Shown here piece by piece: positions 16,702 through 24,798 of a stretch of 42,752 nucleotides of DNA. This DNA comes from an uncultured Spirochaetaceae bacterium. Its GTDB lineage: Bacteria; Spirochaetota; Spirochaetia; Sphaerochaetales; Sphaerochaetaceae. A program made the translations under genes and the position numbers. The stretch is from contig CALXOH010000039.1 of the NCBI GenBank assembly GCA_944389975.1, forward strand, positions 1-42,752. Reading direction: 5' to 3'. The notes under the pieces were generated by a model. The model had not been told where the DNA came from. It was given only the letters and a program-made list of their open reading frames with translations, and searched no databases. Positions within the stretch are counted from its first letter, which is position 1; every line of letters starts with the position of its first letter.

Positions 16702-17453
16702 AAGTGACTTTCCTCGGCACAGGCACCAGCCACGGCGTGCCCGTACTGGGTTGCTCGTGCCCCGTTTGCAGAAGCAGCGATGAGAGGGACAAGCGCTACC
16801 GCTCTTCAGTCTGGATCGAGAAGGACTCTACGAGCATCGTCATAGACACCGGGTATGAGTTCAGGCTTTCAGGGATCCGCGCTGGTATAGGTAAACTCGA
16901 TGCGGTCTTATATACGCACGCACACTCTGACCACATAATGGGCTTTGACGACTTGAGGGTCTTCACCCTTGAGAAAAAGCTTCCGGTGTATGCAAGCGAA
17001 AAGACTCTGGATGATATCAAGACGAAGTTCCCGTACGCTTTTATCAAGGATTTCTTCCCGGGAATTCCGATGTGCACAGGCAATGTAGTGAGAGGGTATG
17101 AGCCGTTTTGTGTAAACGGCATCGAGATATTGCCCATTCCGCTCAAGCACGGGCTGATGGAAGTGTACGGCTACAGGATCGGGTCGTTTGCGTATCTTAC
17201 GGATGTTTCGTACATCGAAGAGAAAGCGTATGGTTTCCTACGCGGTCTGGATGTGCTTGTAATAGGCGCGCTGAGGGAGAAAAGCCATCCGACACACCTT
17301 TCATTCGGGGAGGCGGTGGAGGCAATCAGGCGGATCAAACCGGGAAAAGCGTACTTTACGCATATAAATCATGAGACGAGCTACGTTGATATAAACGCCA
17401 AATACATGCCTGTCGCGGAGAGTGCATACGACGGCATGGTTCTGGAGGTATGA
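16698..17453 (+). CDS. MBL-fold metallohydrolase (PhnP-like phosphodiesterase group)
   Basis: A 251-residue metallo-beta-lactamase-fold hydrolase. It begins MKVTFLGTGTSHGVP, then CSCPVCRSS supplies cysteines like the structural zinc site of PhnP, and THAHSDHIMGFDDL is the metal-binding HxHxDH motif. Further His ligands follow in IPLKHGLMEVYGYRIG, LSFGEA and YFTHINHE. PhnP cleaves cyclic phosphodiesters; relatives process nucleotides or RNA, so the substrate is open. It overlaps the upstream gene (ATGA) and its stop overlaps the polA start, so expression is coupled to polA. Confidence 0.85.
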   Translation: MKVTFLGTGTSHGVPVLGCSCPVCRSSDERDKRYRSSVWIEKDSTSIVIDTGYEFRLSGIRAGIGKLDAVLYTHAHSDHIMGFDDLRVFTLEKKLPVYASEKTLDDIKTKFPYAFIKDFFPGIPMCTGNVVRGYEPFCVNGIEILPIPLKHGLMEVYGYRIGSFAYLTDVSYIEEKAYGFLRGLDVLVIGALREKSHPTHLSFGEAVEAIRRIKPGKAYFTHINHETSYVDINAKYMPVAESAYDGMVLEV

Positions 17454-20305
17454 TGGAAGATTTGTTTTCGTCCTTGGATCTGGATCAGGAGAAGCTTGGA
17501 AAGGAAAAAGAGAAAAAGGACGAACGCGTCCTCTTGAAGATGAAGAAAGAGCAGGAAGAGAGGACAAGGGAAGAGGAGGAAGCTTCCTCACCCGTTTTTT
17601 CAAAGACGCTTTACATCATCGACGGCTATTCAATCATATACAGATCGTATTTCGCGTTCCTCTCACACCCCCTCAGCGATAGGAATGGCAACAACATCAG
17701 TTCGTACGTCGGTTTTTTCAATACCCTTTTGATGCTTTTGTCAAAGTACAAGATGGATTACATCGCTGTCACGATGGATGAGAAGGAACCTACGTTCAGG
17801 CATCTGATGTACCCCGGGTACAAAGCTACGAGGGACAAGGCTCCGGAGGATTTGCACGCACAGGTTCCGATGATAACCGAAACGCTCTCGAAGATGGGTA
17901 TCAAAGTGCTCTCCAAGCCCGGCTTCGAAGCTGACGACGTGATGGCAAGCCTCACGAAGAAAGCTGAAAGTGCAGGGGTGCTCTCCGTGATGGTCACTGG
18001 AGACAAGGATCTCATGCAGCTTGTATCAAAGTCAGTGAAGGCGTTGAGGCCCGGAAAAGGCGCAGGGGAATACAACTTCTACGGAAGGGATGAAGTGAAA
18101 GGGGAGTACGGGGTGTACCCGGAGCAGATAGTGGATTACCTGTCACTCCTCGGAGACAGCGCCGACAACGTTCCCGGAGTCAAGGGGATAGGTGGAAAGG
18201 GGGCGGTGAAACTTCTCTCCGAGTATGTCTCTCTGGAAGGGATTTACAGGAACATCGCGCACATCCCGGGTGCGACGGGCAAAAAGCTCGAGGAAGGAAA
18301 GGATGATGCGTTCTTATCGAAAAAACTCATCGAACTGTCGTTTGATGCGCTTGATGAAGACTTCGACATCGAAGAGCTAAGCATCGCTGAAGTCGACAAG
18401 GAGAAAGCGAGGAAGGATTTTGAGGATCATCAGGCGAGGATGCTTTTAAGGCGGCTCGGTGCGGATTATCAGGAAGAGGATATGAAGGCAAAGCCATCGC
18501 TCTTGAAAAAAGACGAGGAGTACCTTCTCGGGGAAGGGAAGTACGAGGCGGTGCTTACTCCGGACAGGCTCCGCATCCTCTTTGAAGAGGCTCTCAAGAA
18601 GAACTCGGGGCTCATTGCATTCGACACTGAAACAACAGGCTTGAAAGAGGATGCATTGTTCCTTGGTTTCTCGTTCTCATTCGAGCCCAAGAAAGGATAT
18701 TACGTTCCGTTTGTGGCGGGCAGGAAGGAATGCACAGACAAAAAGAGCATGCTTTCGGTCGTCCACGACTACATCACTTCCGGACGCCTTCGTGTTGTCG
18801 GGCAGAACTTGAAGTTCGATCTGAAAGTGCTATGGAAGGAAGGGGAGGACATACCGAATATAGCGTTCGATACAATGATCGCGTCCTGGATGCTCGATTC
18901 AAACAGCCAGCGATTCAGCCTCGACGAACTTGCCTCCAAATTCCTCGGCTACAAGACCATGCGCTTTGAGGACGTGGTTCCCGAAGGGGAGGACTTCAGC
19001 AGCGTCTCAATGGAAGACGCTGTCAGGTATTCAGGAGAGGACAGCGACCTTGCCTTAAGGCTTTACAAGGTGCTTTCACGCCTTCTGAAGGAAAACCAGC
19101 TTGTTGATTTGTACCGCACTATGGAACTTCCACTCGTGAGGGTGCTTGCAAGGATGGAAAGGCATGGGATATTGCTCTCGGAGGAGAGGATGGAGAGACT
19201 CGAAAGGAGCGAACGGGAGCGTATAGCAAACCTTGTCGAGTCGATATATCGGGAGGCGGGGCACGAATTCAACATCAATTCCACCAAGCAGCTTGCCCAG
19301 GTGCTCTTTGAAGAGATGAGGCTCGAGACTGGAAAGAAGACGCAGCGAGGCTATTCAACCGATGTATCCACACTCGAGAGCCTGAGGAAGAAGGGTGGAA
19401 AGATAATAGATGATCTGCTCCAGTACAGGCAGAGTTCGAAATTGAAGAGCACATACATCGATGTGCTTCCGACACTCCGCGATGAAAACGGCAGGGTGCA
19501 CACGAGTTTCAACCAGACGGGGACTGCTACCGGACGCCTTTCAAGCAGCGACCCGAATCTTCAGAACATACCCGTCCGGACCGAGGAAGGGCGTATGATC
19601 AGGGATGCGTTCGTCGCATCAGACGGCCACATCTTCATCAGTGCAGACTATTCGCAGGTTGAGTTGGTGATGCTTGCGAACATGAGCGGGGATCCGGGGC
19701 TTTCAAGCGCATTCAAAAGCGGAGAGGACGTGCACAAGTACACGGCAAGCCTTCTGTTCCAGAAGGATATAGGGGAGATTTCTCCAGATGAGCGTAGGAT
19801 TGCAAAGACCATAAACTTCGGGATCATGTACGGGATGTCGGCATTCAGGCTCTCAAATGATCTCGGGATATCCCGCTCGGAGGCATCAAGTTTTATAGAG
19901 AAGTATTTCGATCGCTATAGCAAGGTCAGGGATTTTGTACACGAGACTGTCGGGAAGGCGGAGCACGACGGATATGTGACGACCCTTTTCGGGCATAGGC
20001 GCGAAGTTCTCGGGATCAACAGCCGGAACAAAGTCGAGAAGAGCGCTGCAGAGCGCGTTGCAGTCAATACAGTCATCCAAGGAAGCGCAAGCGAGGTGAT
20101 GAAAAGAGCCATGCTCGCTCTTCCCGAGGATCTCTTGTCGATGCTTTTGCTCCAAGTCCACGATGAATTGATATTCGAGTGCCCGATAAACATAGTAGAA
20201 GAAACTTCAATGAAGATCAAAAACGTGATGGAGAACACGACAAAGCTCGATGTCCCTGTGAAAGCGAGCGTTGAGAATTCGTACTCCTGGGGAGGCATGC
20301 ACTGA
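17450..20305 (+). CDS. polA: DNA polymerase I with a charged N-terminal extension
   Basis: A 951-residue family A polymerase for Okazaki fragment processing and repair. Residues 1-50 are an extra, highly charged, probably coiled segment absent from E. coli PolA. The 5'-3' exonuclease domain begins near residue 53 (TLYIIDGYSIIYRSY). The 3'-5' exonuclease looks active: FDTETTGL (ExoI), NLKFDLKVL (ExoII) and YSGED (ExoIII, YxxxD) keep all four acidic ligands. The polymerase domain has motif A DYSQVELVMLANMSGD, motif B RRIAKTINFGIMYG and motif C QVHDELIFE. Start at 17450 or 17453, with GGAGG at 17444-17448 just upstream. The stop overlaps the coaE start by one base. Confidence 0.96.
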   Translation: MMEDLFSSLDLDQEKLGKEKEKKDERVLLKMKKEQEERTREEEEASSPVFSKTLYIIDGYSIIYRSYFAFLSHPLSDRNGNNISSYVGFFNTLLMLLSKYKMDYIAVTMDEKEPTFRHLMYPGYKATRDKAPEDLHAQVPMITETLSKMGIKVLSKPGFEADDVMASLTKKAESAGVLSVMVTGDKDLMQLVSKSVKALRPGKGAGEYNFYGRDEVKGEYGVYPEQIVDYLSLLGDSADNVPGVKGIGGKGAVKLLSEYVSLEGIYRNIAHIPGATGKKLEEGKDDAFLSKKLIELSFDALDEDFDIEELSIAEVDKEKARKDFEDHQARMLLRRLGADYQEEDMKAKPSLLKKDEEYLLGEGKYEAVLTPDRLRILFEEALKKNSGLIAFDTETTGLKEDALFLGFSFSFEPKKGYYVPFVAGRKECTDKKSMLSVVHDYITSGRLRVVGQNLKFDLKVLWKEGEDIPNIAFDTMIASWMLDSNSQRFSLDELASKFLGYKTMRFEDVVPEGEDFSSVSMEDAVRYSGEDSDLALRLYKVLSRLLKENQLVDLYRTMELPLVRVLARMERHGILLSEERMERLERSERERIANLVESIYREAGHEFNINSTKQLAQVLFEEMRLETGKKTQRGYSTDVSTLESLRKKGGKIIDDLLQYRQSSKLKSTYIDVLPTLRDENGRVHTSFNQTGTATGRLSSSDPNLQNIPVRTEEGRMIRDAFVASDGHIFISADYSQVELVMLANMSGDPGLSSAFKSGEDVHKYTASLLFQKDIGEISPDERRIAKTINFGIMYGMSAFRLSNDLGISRSEASSFIEKYFDRYSKVRDFVHETVGKAEHDGYVTTLFGHRREVLGINSRNKVEKSAAERVAVNTVIQGSASEVMKRAMLALPEDLLSMLLLQVHDELIFECPINIVEETSMKIKNVMENTTKLDVPVKASVENSYSWGGMH

Positions 20306-20889
20306 TGGTTGTGGGTCTTACCGGTGTATCGTGCAGCGGGAAAAACGAAGTTGCACGCATTTTCTCTTCCCTCGGGTATCTCGTGATCGATGAGGACAAG
20401 CTGGGGCACGATGCCCTTGTAGTCAGAAAAAAAGAGATAGTCGATGCATTCGGCACTTCGATCCTCTCTGAGGATGGAAGCGTGGATAGAAGGAAACTTT
20501 CATCTATTGTCTTTTCCTCCACGTCGATGCTTTCAAAGCTCGAGGGTATAAGCCATCCATATATGGTGAGTGAGACGAAGCGGATCATAGAATCGTTTGA
20601 CGGGGATGTTGTTATCAACGCAGCGATACTCGAGCACCTGGGTCTCGATGCCATCTCCGATGTGTTTGTCTTCGTATCCGCCCCTGTAGATATCCTATTG
20701 GAGCGCGCAAAGAGAAGGAACGGGACTGGGCGTGAGATGTTTTTAAAGAGGTTGAAGGCGCAGGAAGAGATAGGAAAGAAGCTTGAAGCCTCCGGTAAAG
20801 CCATCTACAGGATAGATAACGACTCGACATTGGAAGAGCTTTGGAAAAAGACGCGCTCGGTTGTCGAAATGATCCGCGGGGGAAAATGA
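20305..20889 (+). CDS. coaE: Dephospho-CoA kinase
   Basis: A 194-residue kinase for the last step of CoA synthesis, ATP-dependent phosphorylation of the ribose 3'-OH of dephospho-CoA. It shows MVVGLTGVSCSGKNEVA as P-loop, then VIDEDKLGHDAL (catalytic Asp region) and a typical CoA-domain helix pattern with RRNGTGREMFLKRL late in the protein. The P-loop has Asn14 where the Walker A consensus wants Ser/Thr; I recall the same in treponeme CoaE, so it is probably a lineage trait. Its ATG overlaps the polA stop (TGATG). Confidence 0.9.
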   Translation: MVVGLTGVSCSGKNEVARIFSSLGYLVIDEDKLGHDALVVRKKEIVDAFGTSILSEDGSVDRRKLSSIVFSSTSMLSKLEGISHPYMVSETKRIIESFDGDVVINAAILEHLGLDAISDVFVFVSAPVDILLERAKRRNGTGREMFLKRLKAQEEIGKKLEASGKAIYRIDNDSTLEELWKKTRSVVEMIRGGK

Positions 20890-20903
20890 AATGGAACAAA
20901 TAA

Positions 20904-20933
20904 TTGCACGCAGTTGCTCTTTGAGGTTAGAAT
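20904..20933 (+). promoter_or_regulatory. Promoter of the pentadecad-repeat protein gene
   Basis: TTGCAC (20904-20909), 18-bp spacer, TAGAAT (20928-20933). Predicted leader of about 58 bases, with AGAGG at 20987-20991 as ribosome binding site. Confidence 0.55.
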
Positions 20934-20997
20934 CAATAAATAAGGAATTGAAGGCATTTTTTCTTTTTGCTTTCCGTTTCATCGATAGAGGTTGAAA

Positions 20998-23298
20998 ATG
21001 GGTAAACACTTAAGGTATGTGATTCTGGCATTTTCCGTAGTTCTTGCGATATTCCTGTTCGCTTTAATCTGGCAGGTTCGTCCTTTGGACGACGGCACCG
21101 GCCTTTCGGATGCCGAAAACCGTCAGAACCAAGGTATGAGTGCCGTATTCAGACCGGAGGGGTTGAGCGATGAGGAAAAAGCCGAAGTCGGAGCGTACTT
21201 GCTTTCCGACGAAGATTTCATCTCTTCCCTTTCCCAGGCGATTGCAGGAAAGCTTCCCGCTTCATCCGGTGATGATGTCGATGTCGATGCTCTCGTAAGC
21301 GGTGTGATTGACAGCGTCAAAGACGATCCTGCAGCGCTCTATGCACTCATAGAAGAGAGCGTGGAGAGCGATATAGACGAGAAGATAAGCGCAAAGGAAG
21401 ATGAGATTGCAGCCCTCGTTCCAGTCGTGGAAAACAACGTTGCAGAGAAGCTTTCTGCATATGTCGATTCCCAGACGCCTTCGTTTGTCGATCAGGTTGC
21501 AGCAAAGGTCCTTGAGAGGGAGGATGCGTTCGTTTCCTCAGTTACAGAGCGCGTGATCCAGTCCATTGATCTCTCAACGAACGTCAGTGACGAGAGCGTA
21601 AGCGCGATTGAGAAGAGTGTTACGGAAAACGTAATAAAATATGCACTCAGCGAATGGCCTTACATCAGAAGCGAGATTGAAAAGGCTGTAAAAGCTGAAG
21701 CTGAAGGACTTGAAGATAGCGTCACCCGCGATATCCTTTCGAGGGAAGATGCATTCGTGGACGAGGTTGCCGCCAAAGTACTCGAGAGGGAAGACACATT
21801 CGTAGCGGAAGTTGCATCCAGAGTTCTTGCAGAGAAGGATTCGTTCATCAAGGAAGTTGCAGACGAAGTACTCTCAGGCCGTGATGCATTCGTGGATGAG
21901 GTTGCCGCCAAAGTACTCGAGAGGGAAGACGCGTTCGTAGCGGAAGTTGCATCCAAGGTTCTTGAGAGAGAGGATGCATTCGTTTCCGAAGTCACATCGA
22001 GAGTGCTCGCGCACGAACCTGAGTTTGTTGACAGCGTAACGGATAACGTCCTTGCATACCGCAGCGAGTTCGTAAGGGAAGTTGCAGAGCTTGTCTCTGA
22101 AAATACGGTAAGCGACCTTGAGAAGGTCGTCACAGAGAACGTGACAAGTTACGTGAACGCCGAATGGCCGTACATCAGAAGCCAGATCGAAGAGATGGTC
22201 AATGCACAGGGCGCGGCATTGGAAGAGAACGTTACAAATGCAGTTCTCTCCCACGAAGATGAGTTCGTCGCTGAAGTTGTATCGAAGGTTCTCGAAGGCA
22301 AGGATGAATTCGTTTCCGAAGTCACAGCAGGCGTATTGGAGAACGAGGATGAGTTCATACGTACCGTGATCGACAAGGTACTCTCGAACGAGCCGTATTT
22401 CATCGAACAGATTGCAAAGGTTCTTTTGGATCATGAATCAGAGCTTGTGGATCTCGTAGTAGCAAGAGTGATGGAAGGAAAGGATGCGTTCGTATCTGAA
22501 GTTGCCTCTGAAGTGATGATGAATGAACCTCAGTTCGTGGAGAAGGTGAAGAATCTCGTGCTCGAAGAGCGGGATGCGTTCATTACTGAAGTCTTGAACG
22601 AAGTGCTTGCACACGAAGATGAGTTCGTAACCCGCGTTGCCGAAAAGGTACTCGAAGGAAAAGATGAGTTTGTAACCCAGGTTGCAAACGAAGTGCTTAC
22701 GCATGAGGATGAATTCGTAGCCAGAGTTACGGAGAAGGTTCTCGAAGGTAAGGATGAGTTCGTCTCTGAAGTTACTTCCCAAGTTCTTTCCCACGAGCCT
22801 GAGTTCGTAGATAAAGTTGCATCGAAGGTTCTTGAAGGCAAAGATGAGTTCGTAGCGGAAGTTTCTTCTGAAGTTCTCTCCTCGATAAGCGATGACGTGG
22901 ATATGAAAGTCGCCGAGGCTGTCGATGCTTTGGTCGATGATGTTGCATCTCTTGTCTCCGAAAGCCTTTTGAAAGCTACATCGGGCGATGGAACGACCAC
23001 ATACGACCAGATCGTGTACAACACTGCATCGGATGTGATGGGAGCCCTTTCCGGAGAGGAAGGCAAGAAGTATCCAGGACTTGAGAGCTACGAGGAGAAC
23101 ATGTTCAAGGCTATCGAGAACATTGTGTATGAAGTTCTCGGCAGACTCGATTTCAGCACATACTCGGTCGACGTTCCTGAAAGCGTGATCGGAAATCCGA
23201 CGTTCTCCGATCCCGATCCTTCAGCTGACTATACTGAGAGAAGGAACGAGATCAGAAGGGCAGAGATAAACAGGATTCTCGATTCGATCCTCAATTGA
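20998..23298 (+). CDS. Membrane-anchored pentadecad-repeat (predicted coiled-coil rod) protein
   Basis: A 766-residue acidic protein with a basic start and an N-terminal signal anchor (residues about 7-26), so the rest should lie in the periplasm or outside. About 24 copies of a 15-residue unit, roughly [EKR]D-x-F-V-x-E-V-x-x-K-V-L-x-x, occur at residues 160-189, 250-369 and 420-629. Two longer spacers share ...VTENV...EWPYIRS-(E/Q)-IE.... A 15-residue period (15/4 = 3.75 residues per turn) fits right-handed coiled coils, as in the YadA stalk. A non-repeat C-terminus (about 640-766) includes GDGTTTYDQIVYN and PTFSDPDPSADY. No named family is recognised. Start at 20998 is set by AGAGG six bases upstream, not the TTG at 20992. 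Its end overlaps the converging radical SAM gene by 8 bases. Confidence 0.75.
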   Translation: MGKHLRYVILAFSVVLAIFLFALIWQVRPLDDGTGLSDAENRQNQGMSAVFRPEGLSDEEKAEVGAYLLSDEDFISSLSQAIAGKLPASSGDDVDVDALVSGVIDSVKDDPAALYALIEESVESDIDEKISAKEDEIAALVPVVENNVAEKLSAYVDSQTPSFVDQVAAKVLEREDAFVSSVTERVIQSIDLSTNVSDESVSAIEKSVTENVIKYALSEWPYIRSEIEKAVKAEAEGLEDSVTRDILSREDAFVDEVAAKVLEREDTFVAEVASRVLAEKDSFIKEVADEVLSGRDAFVDEVAAKVLEREDAFVAEVASKVLEREDAFVSEVTSRVLAHEPEFVDSVTDNVLAYRSEFVREVAELVSENTVSDLEKVVTENVTSYVNAEWPYIRSQIEEMVNAQGAALEENVTNAVLSHEDEFVAEVVSKVLEGKDEFVSEVTAGVLENEDEFIRTVIDKVLSNEPYFIEQIAKVLLDHESELVDLVVARVMEGKDAFVSEVASEVMMNEPQFVEKVKNLVLEERDAFITEVLNEVLAHEDEFVTRVAEKVLEGKDEFVTQVANEVLTHEDEFVARVTEKVLEGKDEFVSEVTSQVLSHEPEFVDKVASKVLEGKDEFVAEVSSEVLSSISDDVDMKVAEAVDALVDDVASLVSESLLKATSGDGTTTYDQIVYNTASDVMGALSGEEGKKYPGLESYEENMFKAIENIVYEVLGRLDFSTYSVDVPESVIGNPTFSDPDPSADYTERRNEIRRAEINRILDSILN
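21745..22104 (+). repeat. 45-bp coding tandem repeats, block 1 (8 units)
   Basis: Eight in-frame units of 45 bases (residues 250-369), the last one diverging. Within it, the segment from 21745 recurs at 21880 (135 bases on, three units) with only a few differences over about 78 bases, so this part duplicated recently. Confidence 0.85.
22255..22884 (+). repeat. 45-bp coding tandem repeats, block 2 (14 units)
   Basis: Fourteen uninterrupted in-frame units (residues 420-629). Position 1 is E/K/R, position 2 mostly D or P, 4-5 mostly FV, 8 and 12 mostly V, 13 mostly L. EG-KDEFV and H-EDEFV units alternate toward the end. Confidence 0.85.
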
Positions 23299-24325
23299 TC
23301 TTCGGATATTCCCTCTTTCCTCCGTAGGGGGAGTCGAATATCCAGCTGTTTTCATCCTCACCTGCAAGGTAGTTGTGGGTGAGGATTGCTTTTCCCCCGC
23401 CTTCGGGCAAATCTATCGTATACATCGGCATCTCAAGCCCGGAGAGCCTTTTTCTCATCTCTTTTTCCATCTCAAGTCCTTTTTTGATATCGACCCTCAA
23501 ATGGCTTGTGCCGTTCACCAGATCCCCTTGGAAAAGGTAGTAAGGCTTGATCCTGTTTACCAAAAGTTTCCTTGCAAGCTCAACTTGCACTTCCACGCTG
23601 TCGTTCACACCTTTCAAGAGAACGCTCTGGTTGAAAGCAATTATTCCGAGAGAAAGGAACCTCGATACGATCTCTACGCTTTCTTTGGTTATCTCTCTGG
23701 GATGGTTGAACTGCGTCATCAGATAGTACGGGGCTCCCGTATTATGGCGCTCGAATACCCTGAATAGCTCGTCAGTGAATCTTCTCGGATGGGAAAGAAG
23801 TGCCCTCGTGCATAACCTGAGTATTATGTCGGGCCTTGTTTCTTTCAGCATCCCGATCACTTCCTCCAGTTTCCAGTCAGAGAGTACGAACAAATCCCCT
23901 CCTGTGAGGAGTATCTCCTCTATCTCGGTGTGCTTTTCGAGGTATTTGCAGATCTCTTCCAGTTCGTGCCGTGTTACAGCTCCGATCTCGTGACCCGTGA
24001 ACCTACGCCTGAAGCAGTGCCTGCAATACGCGAAGCACTGGTCTGTCACAAGTAGCGCGGCCCTGTTATCGTACCTATGTATGAAGCGTTCTGATTTCGA
24101 GTGCTTGACTTCCTCCAACGGATCGAGCGATCCAAGGTAGTCGCTTTGCTCTTCCTTTGATGGCACGAATTGTCTTCTTATCGGGTCGTTCTGGTCGTAT
24201 TTATTGATCAATGCCATGACTTCATCGGATATCAAAACAGGAAGGTGGGGGATATCCTCGCTCCACGCTTTCTCGCTCTCGCTGAGTGCAAGTACCTTTT
24301 CCAAATCGCTTTTACTTTTGTACAT
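23291..24325 (-). CDS. Radical SAM lysine 2,3-aminomutase (KamA/EpmB family)
   Basis: A 344-residue radical SAM/PLP enzyme that moves the amino group of lysine to give beta-lysine. CFAYCRHC is the CxxxCxxC cluster motif, LLTGGDLF the GGE-like SAM motif, and EGGGK carries the PLP lysine. QGDL and TIDLPEGGGK keep two Asp which, as I recall, hold the lysine amino group in clostridial KamA; E. coli EpmB lacks the second. Its length equals that of EpmB (342), without the longer C-terminus of KamA. With epmA and efp nearby, it likely makes beta-lysine for EF-P, though free beta-lysine as osmolyte is possible. The start is ATG at 24323-24325; a TTG at 24361 is also in frame. No Shine-Dalgarno is seen. 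Confidence 0.85.
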   Translation of the reverse strand: MYKSKSDLEKVLALSESEKAWSEDIPHLPVLISDEVMALINKYDQNDPIRRQFVPSKEEQSDYLGSLDPLEEVKHSKSERFIHRYDNRAALLVTDQCFAYCRHCFRRRFTGHEIGAVTRHELEEICKYLEKHTEIEEILLTGGDLFVLSDWKLEEVIGMLKETRPDIILRLCTRALLSHPRRFTDELFRVFERHNTGAPYYLMTQFNHPREITKESVEIVSRFLSLGIIAFNQSVLLKGVNDSVEVQVELARKLLVNRIKPYYLFQGDLVNGTSHLRVDIKKGLEMEKEMRKRLSGLEMPMYTIDLPEGGGKAILTHNYLAGEDENSWIFDSPYGGKREYPKIN

Positions 24326-24332
24326 AAGATGT

Positions 24333-24361
24333 TTTTTACAACTAACAAAGGAATGGGACAA
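24333..24361 (-). promoter_or_regulatory. Possible near-leaderless promoter of the KamA/EpmB gene
   Basis: Minus strand: TTGTCC (24356-24361), 17-bp spacer, TAAAAA (24333-24338). Predicted start at 24326, one base before the ATG. Confidence 0.35.
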
Positions 24362-24396
24362 GATACGGAAGTGCCTTTTGTGCTAGAATCGCTACG

Positions 24397-24798
24397 GTGG
24401 CTGAAATGGTAGAAGCTTTGAAAGACCCTATAATCATATCCGGTATAGTCGTCCATGGGAAAGGGAAGGGGCATACCGTCGGAATGCCGACTGCAAACTT
24501 GAGTATCTCTGGCTTTTCTTCCACGCCCCCGTACGGTGTGTACGCGTCGATCGTGCGACTCCCGTTCGGTTTTTTCATGGGAGTTACCAACATCGGCCTC
24601 CGCCCGTCTGTCGACGACGAGGATAAAGTTTCGATCGAGACCGAGATAGTCGACTTCGACATGGATATCTACGGTCTTTCGATGACACTCGAACTGGTAG
24701 GGTATATCAGGGAGACGCGAAAGATGGCGAACCTAGAGAGCGTGAAGGAGCAAGTCGGGAAGGACATCGAGGATGTCCGGAAATTCTTCTCCCTCTAA
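24397..24798 (+). CDS. Stand-alone riboflavin kinase (RibF C-terminal domain only)
   Basis: A 133-residue protein equal to the riboflavin kinase half of bacterial RibF, which phosphorylates riboflavin to FMN. It has GKGKGHTVGMPTANL (ATP and metal binding, PTAN motif), PPYGVYAS, GVTNIGLRPSV, and ETEIVDFDMDIYG with the catalytic Glu. The N-terminal FAD synthetase half of normal RibF is absent, and the DNA upstream is occupied by the divergent radical SAM gene. So FAD synthesis must be supplied by another gene. The start may be GTG 24397, one base after a start predicted from TAGAAT at 24384-24389, or ATG 24406 with GGTGG upstream. It converges on the YkgJ-like gene with a 4-base overlap. Confidence 0.88.
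   Translation: MAEMVEALKDPIIISGIVVHGKGKGHTVGMPTANLSISGFSSTPPYGVYASIVRLPFGFFMGVTNIGLRPSVDDEDKVSIETEIVDFDMDIYGLSMTLELVGYIRETRKMANLESVKEQVGKDIEDVRKFFSL

Noticed and set aside
21745-22884. Regular repeats as a possible CRISPR array
   Set aside because: The 45-bp units are contiguous, diverged and in frame within a gene, with no spacers.
21660-23066. Long open frames on the minus strand opposite the repeat protein (21660-22133, 21874-22434, 22530-23066)
   Set aside because: They arise because the 45-bp repeat lacks stops in several frames; the plus frame alone has a signal anchor, promoter and ribosome binding site.
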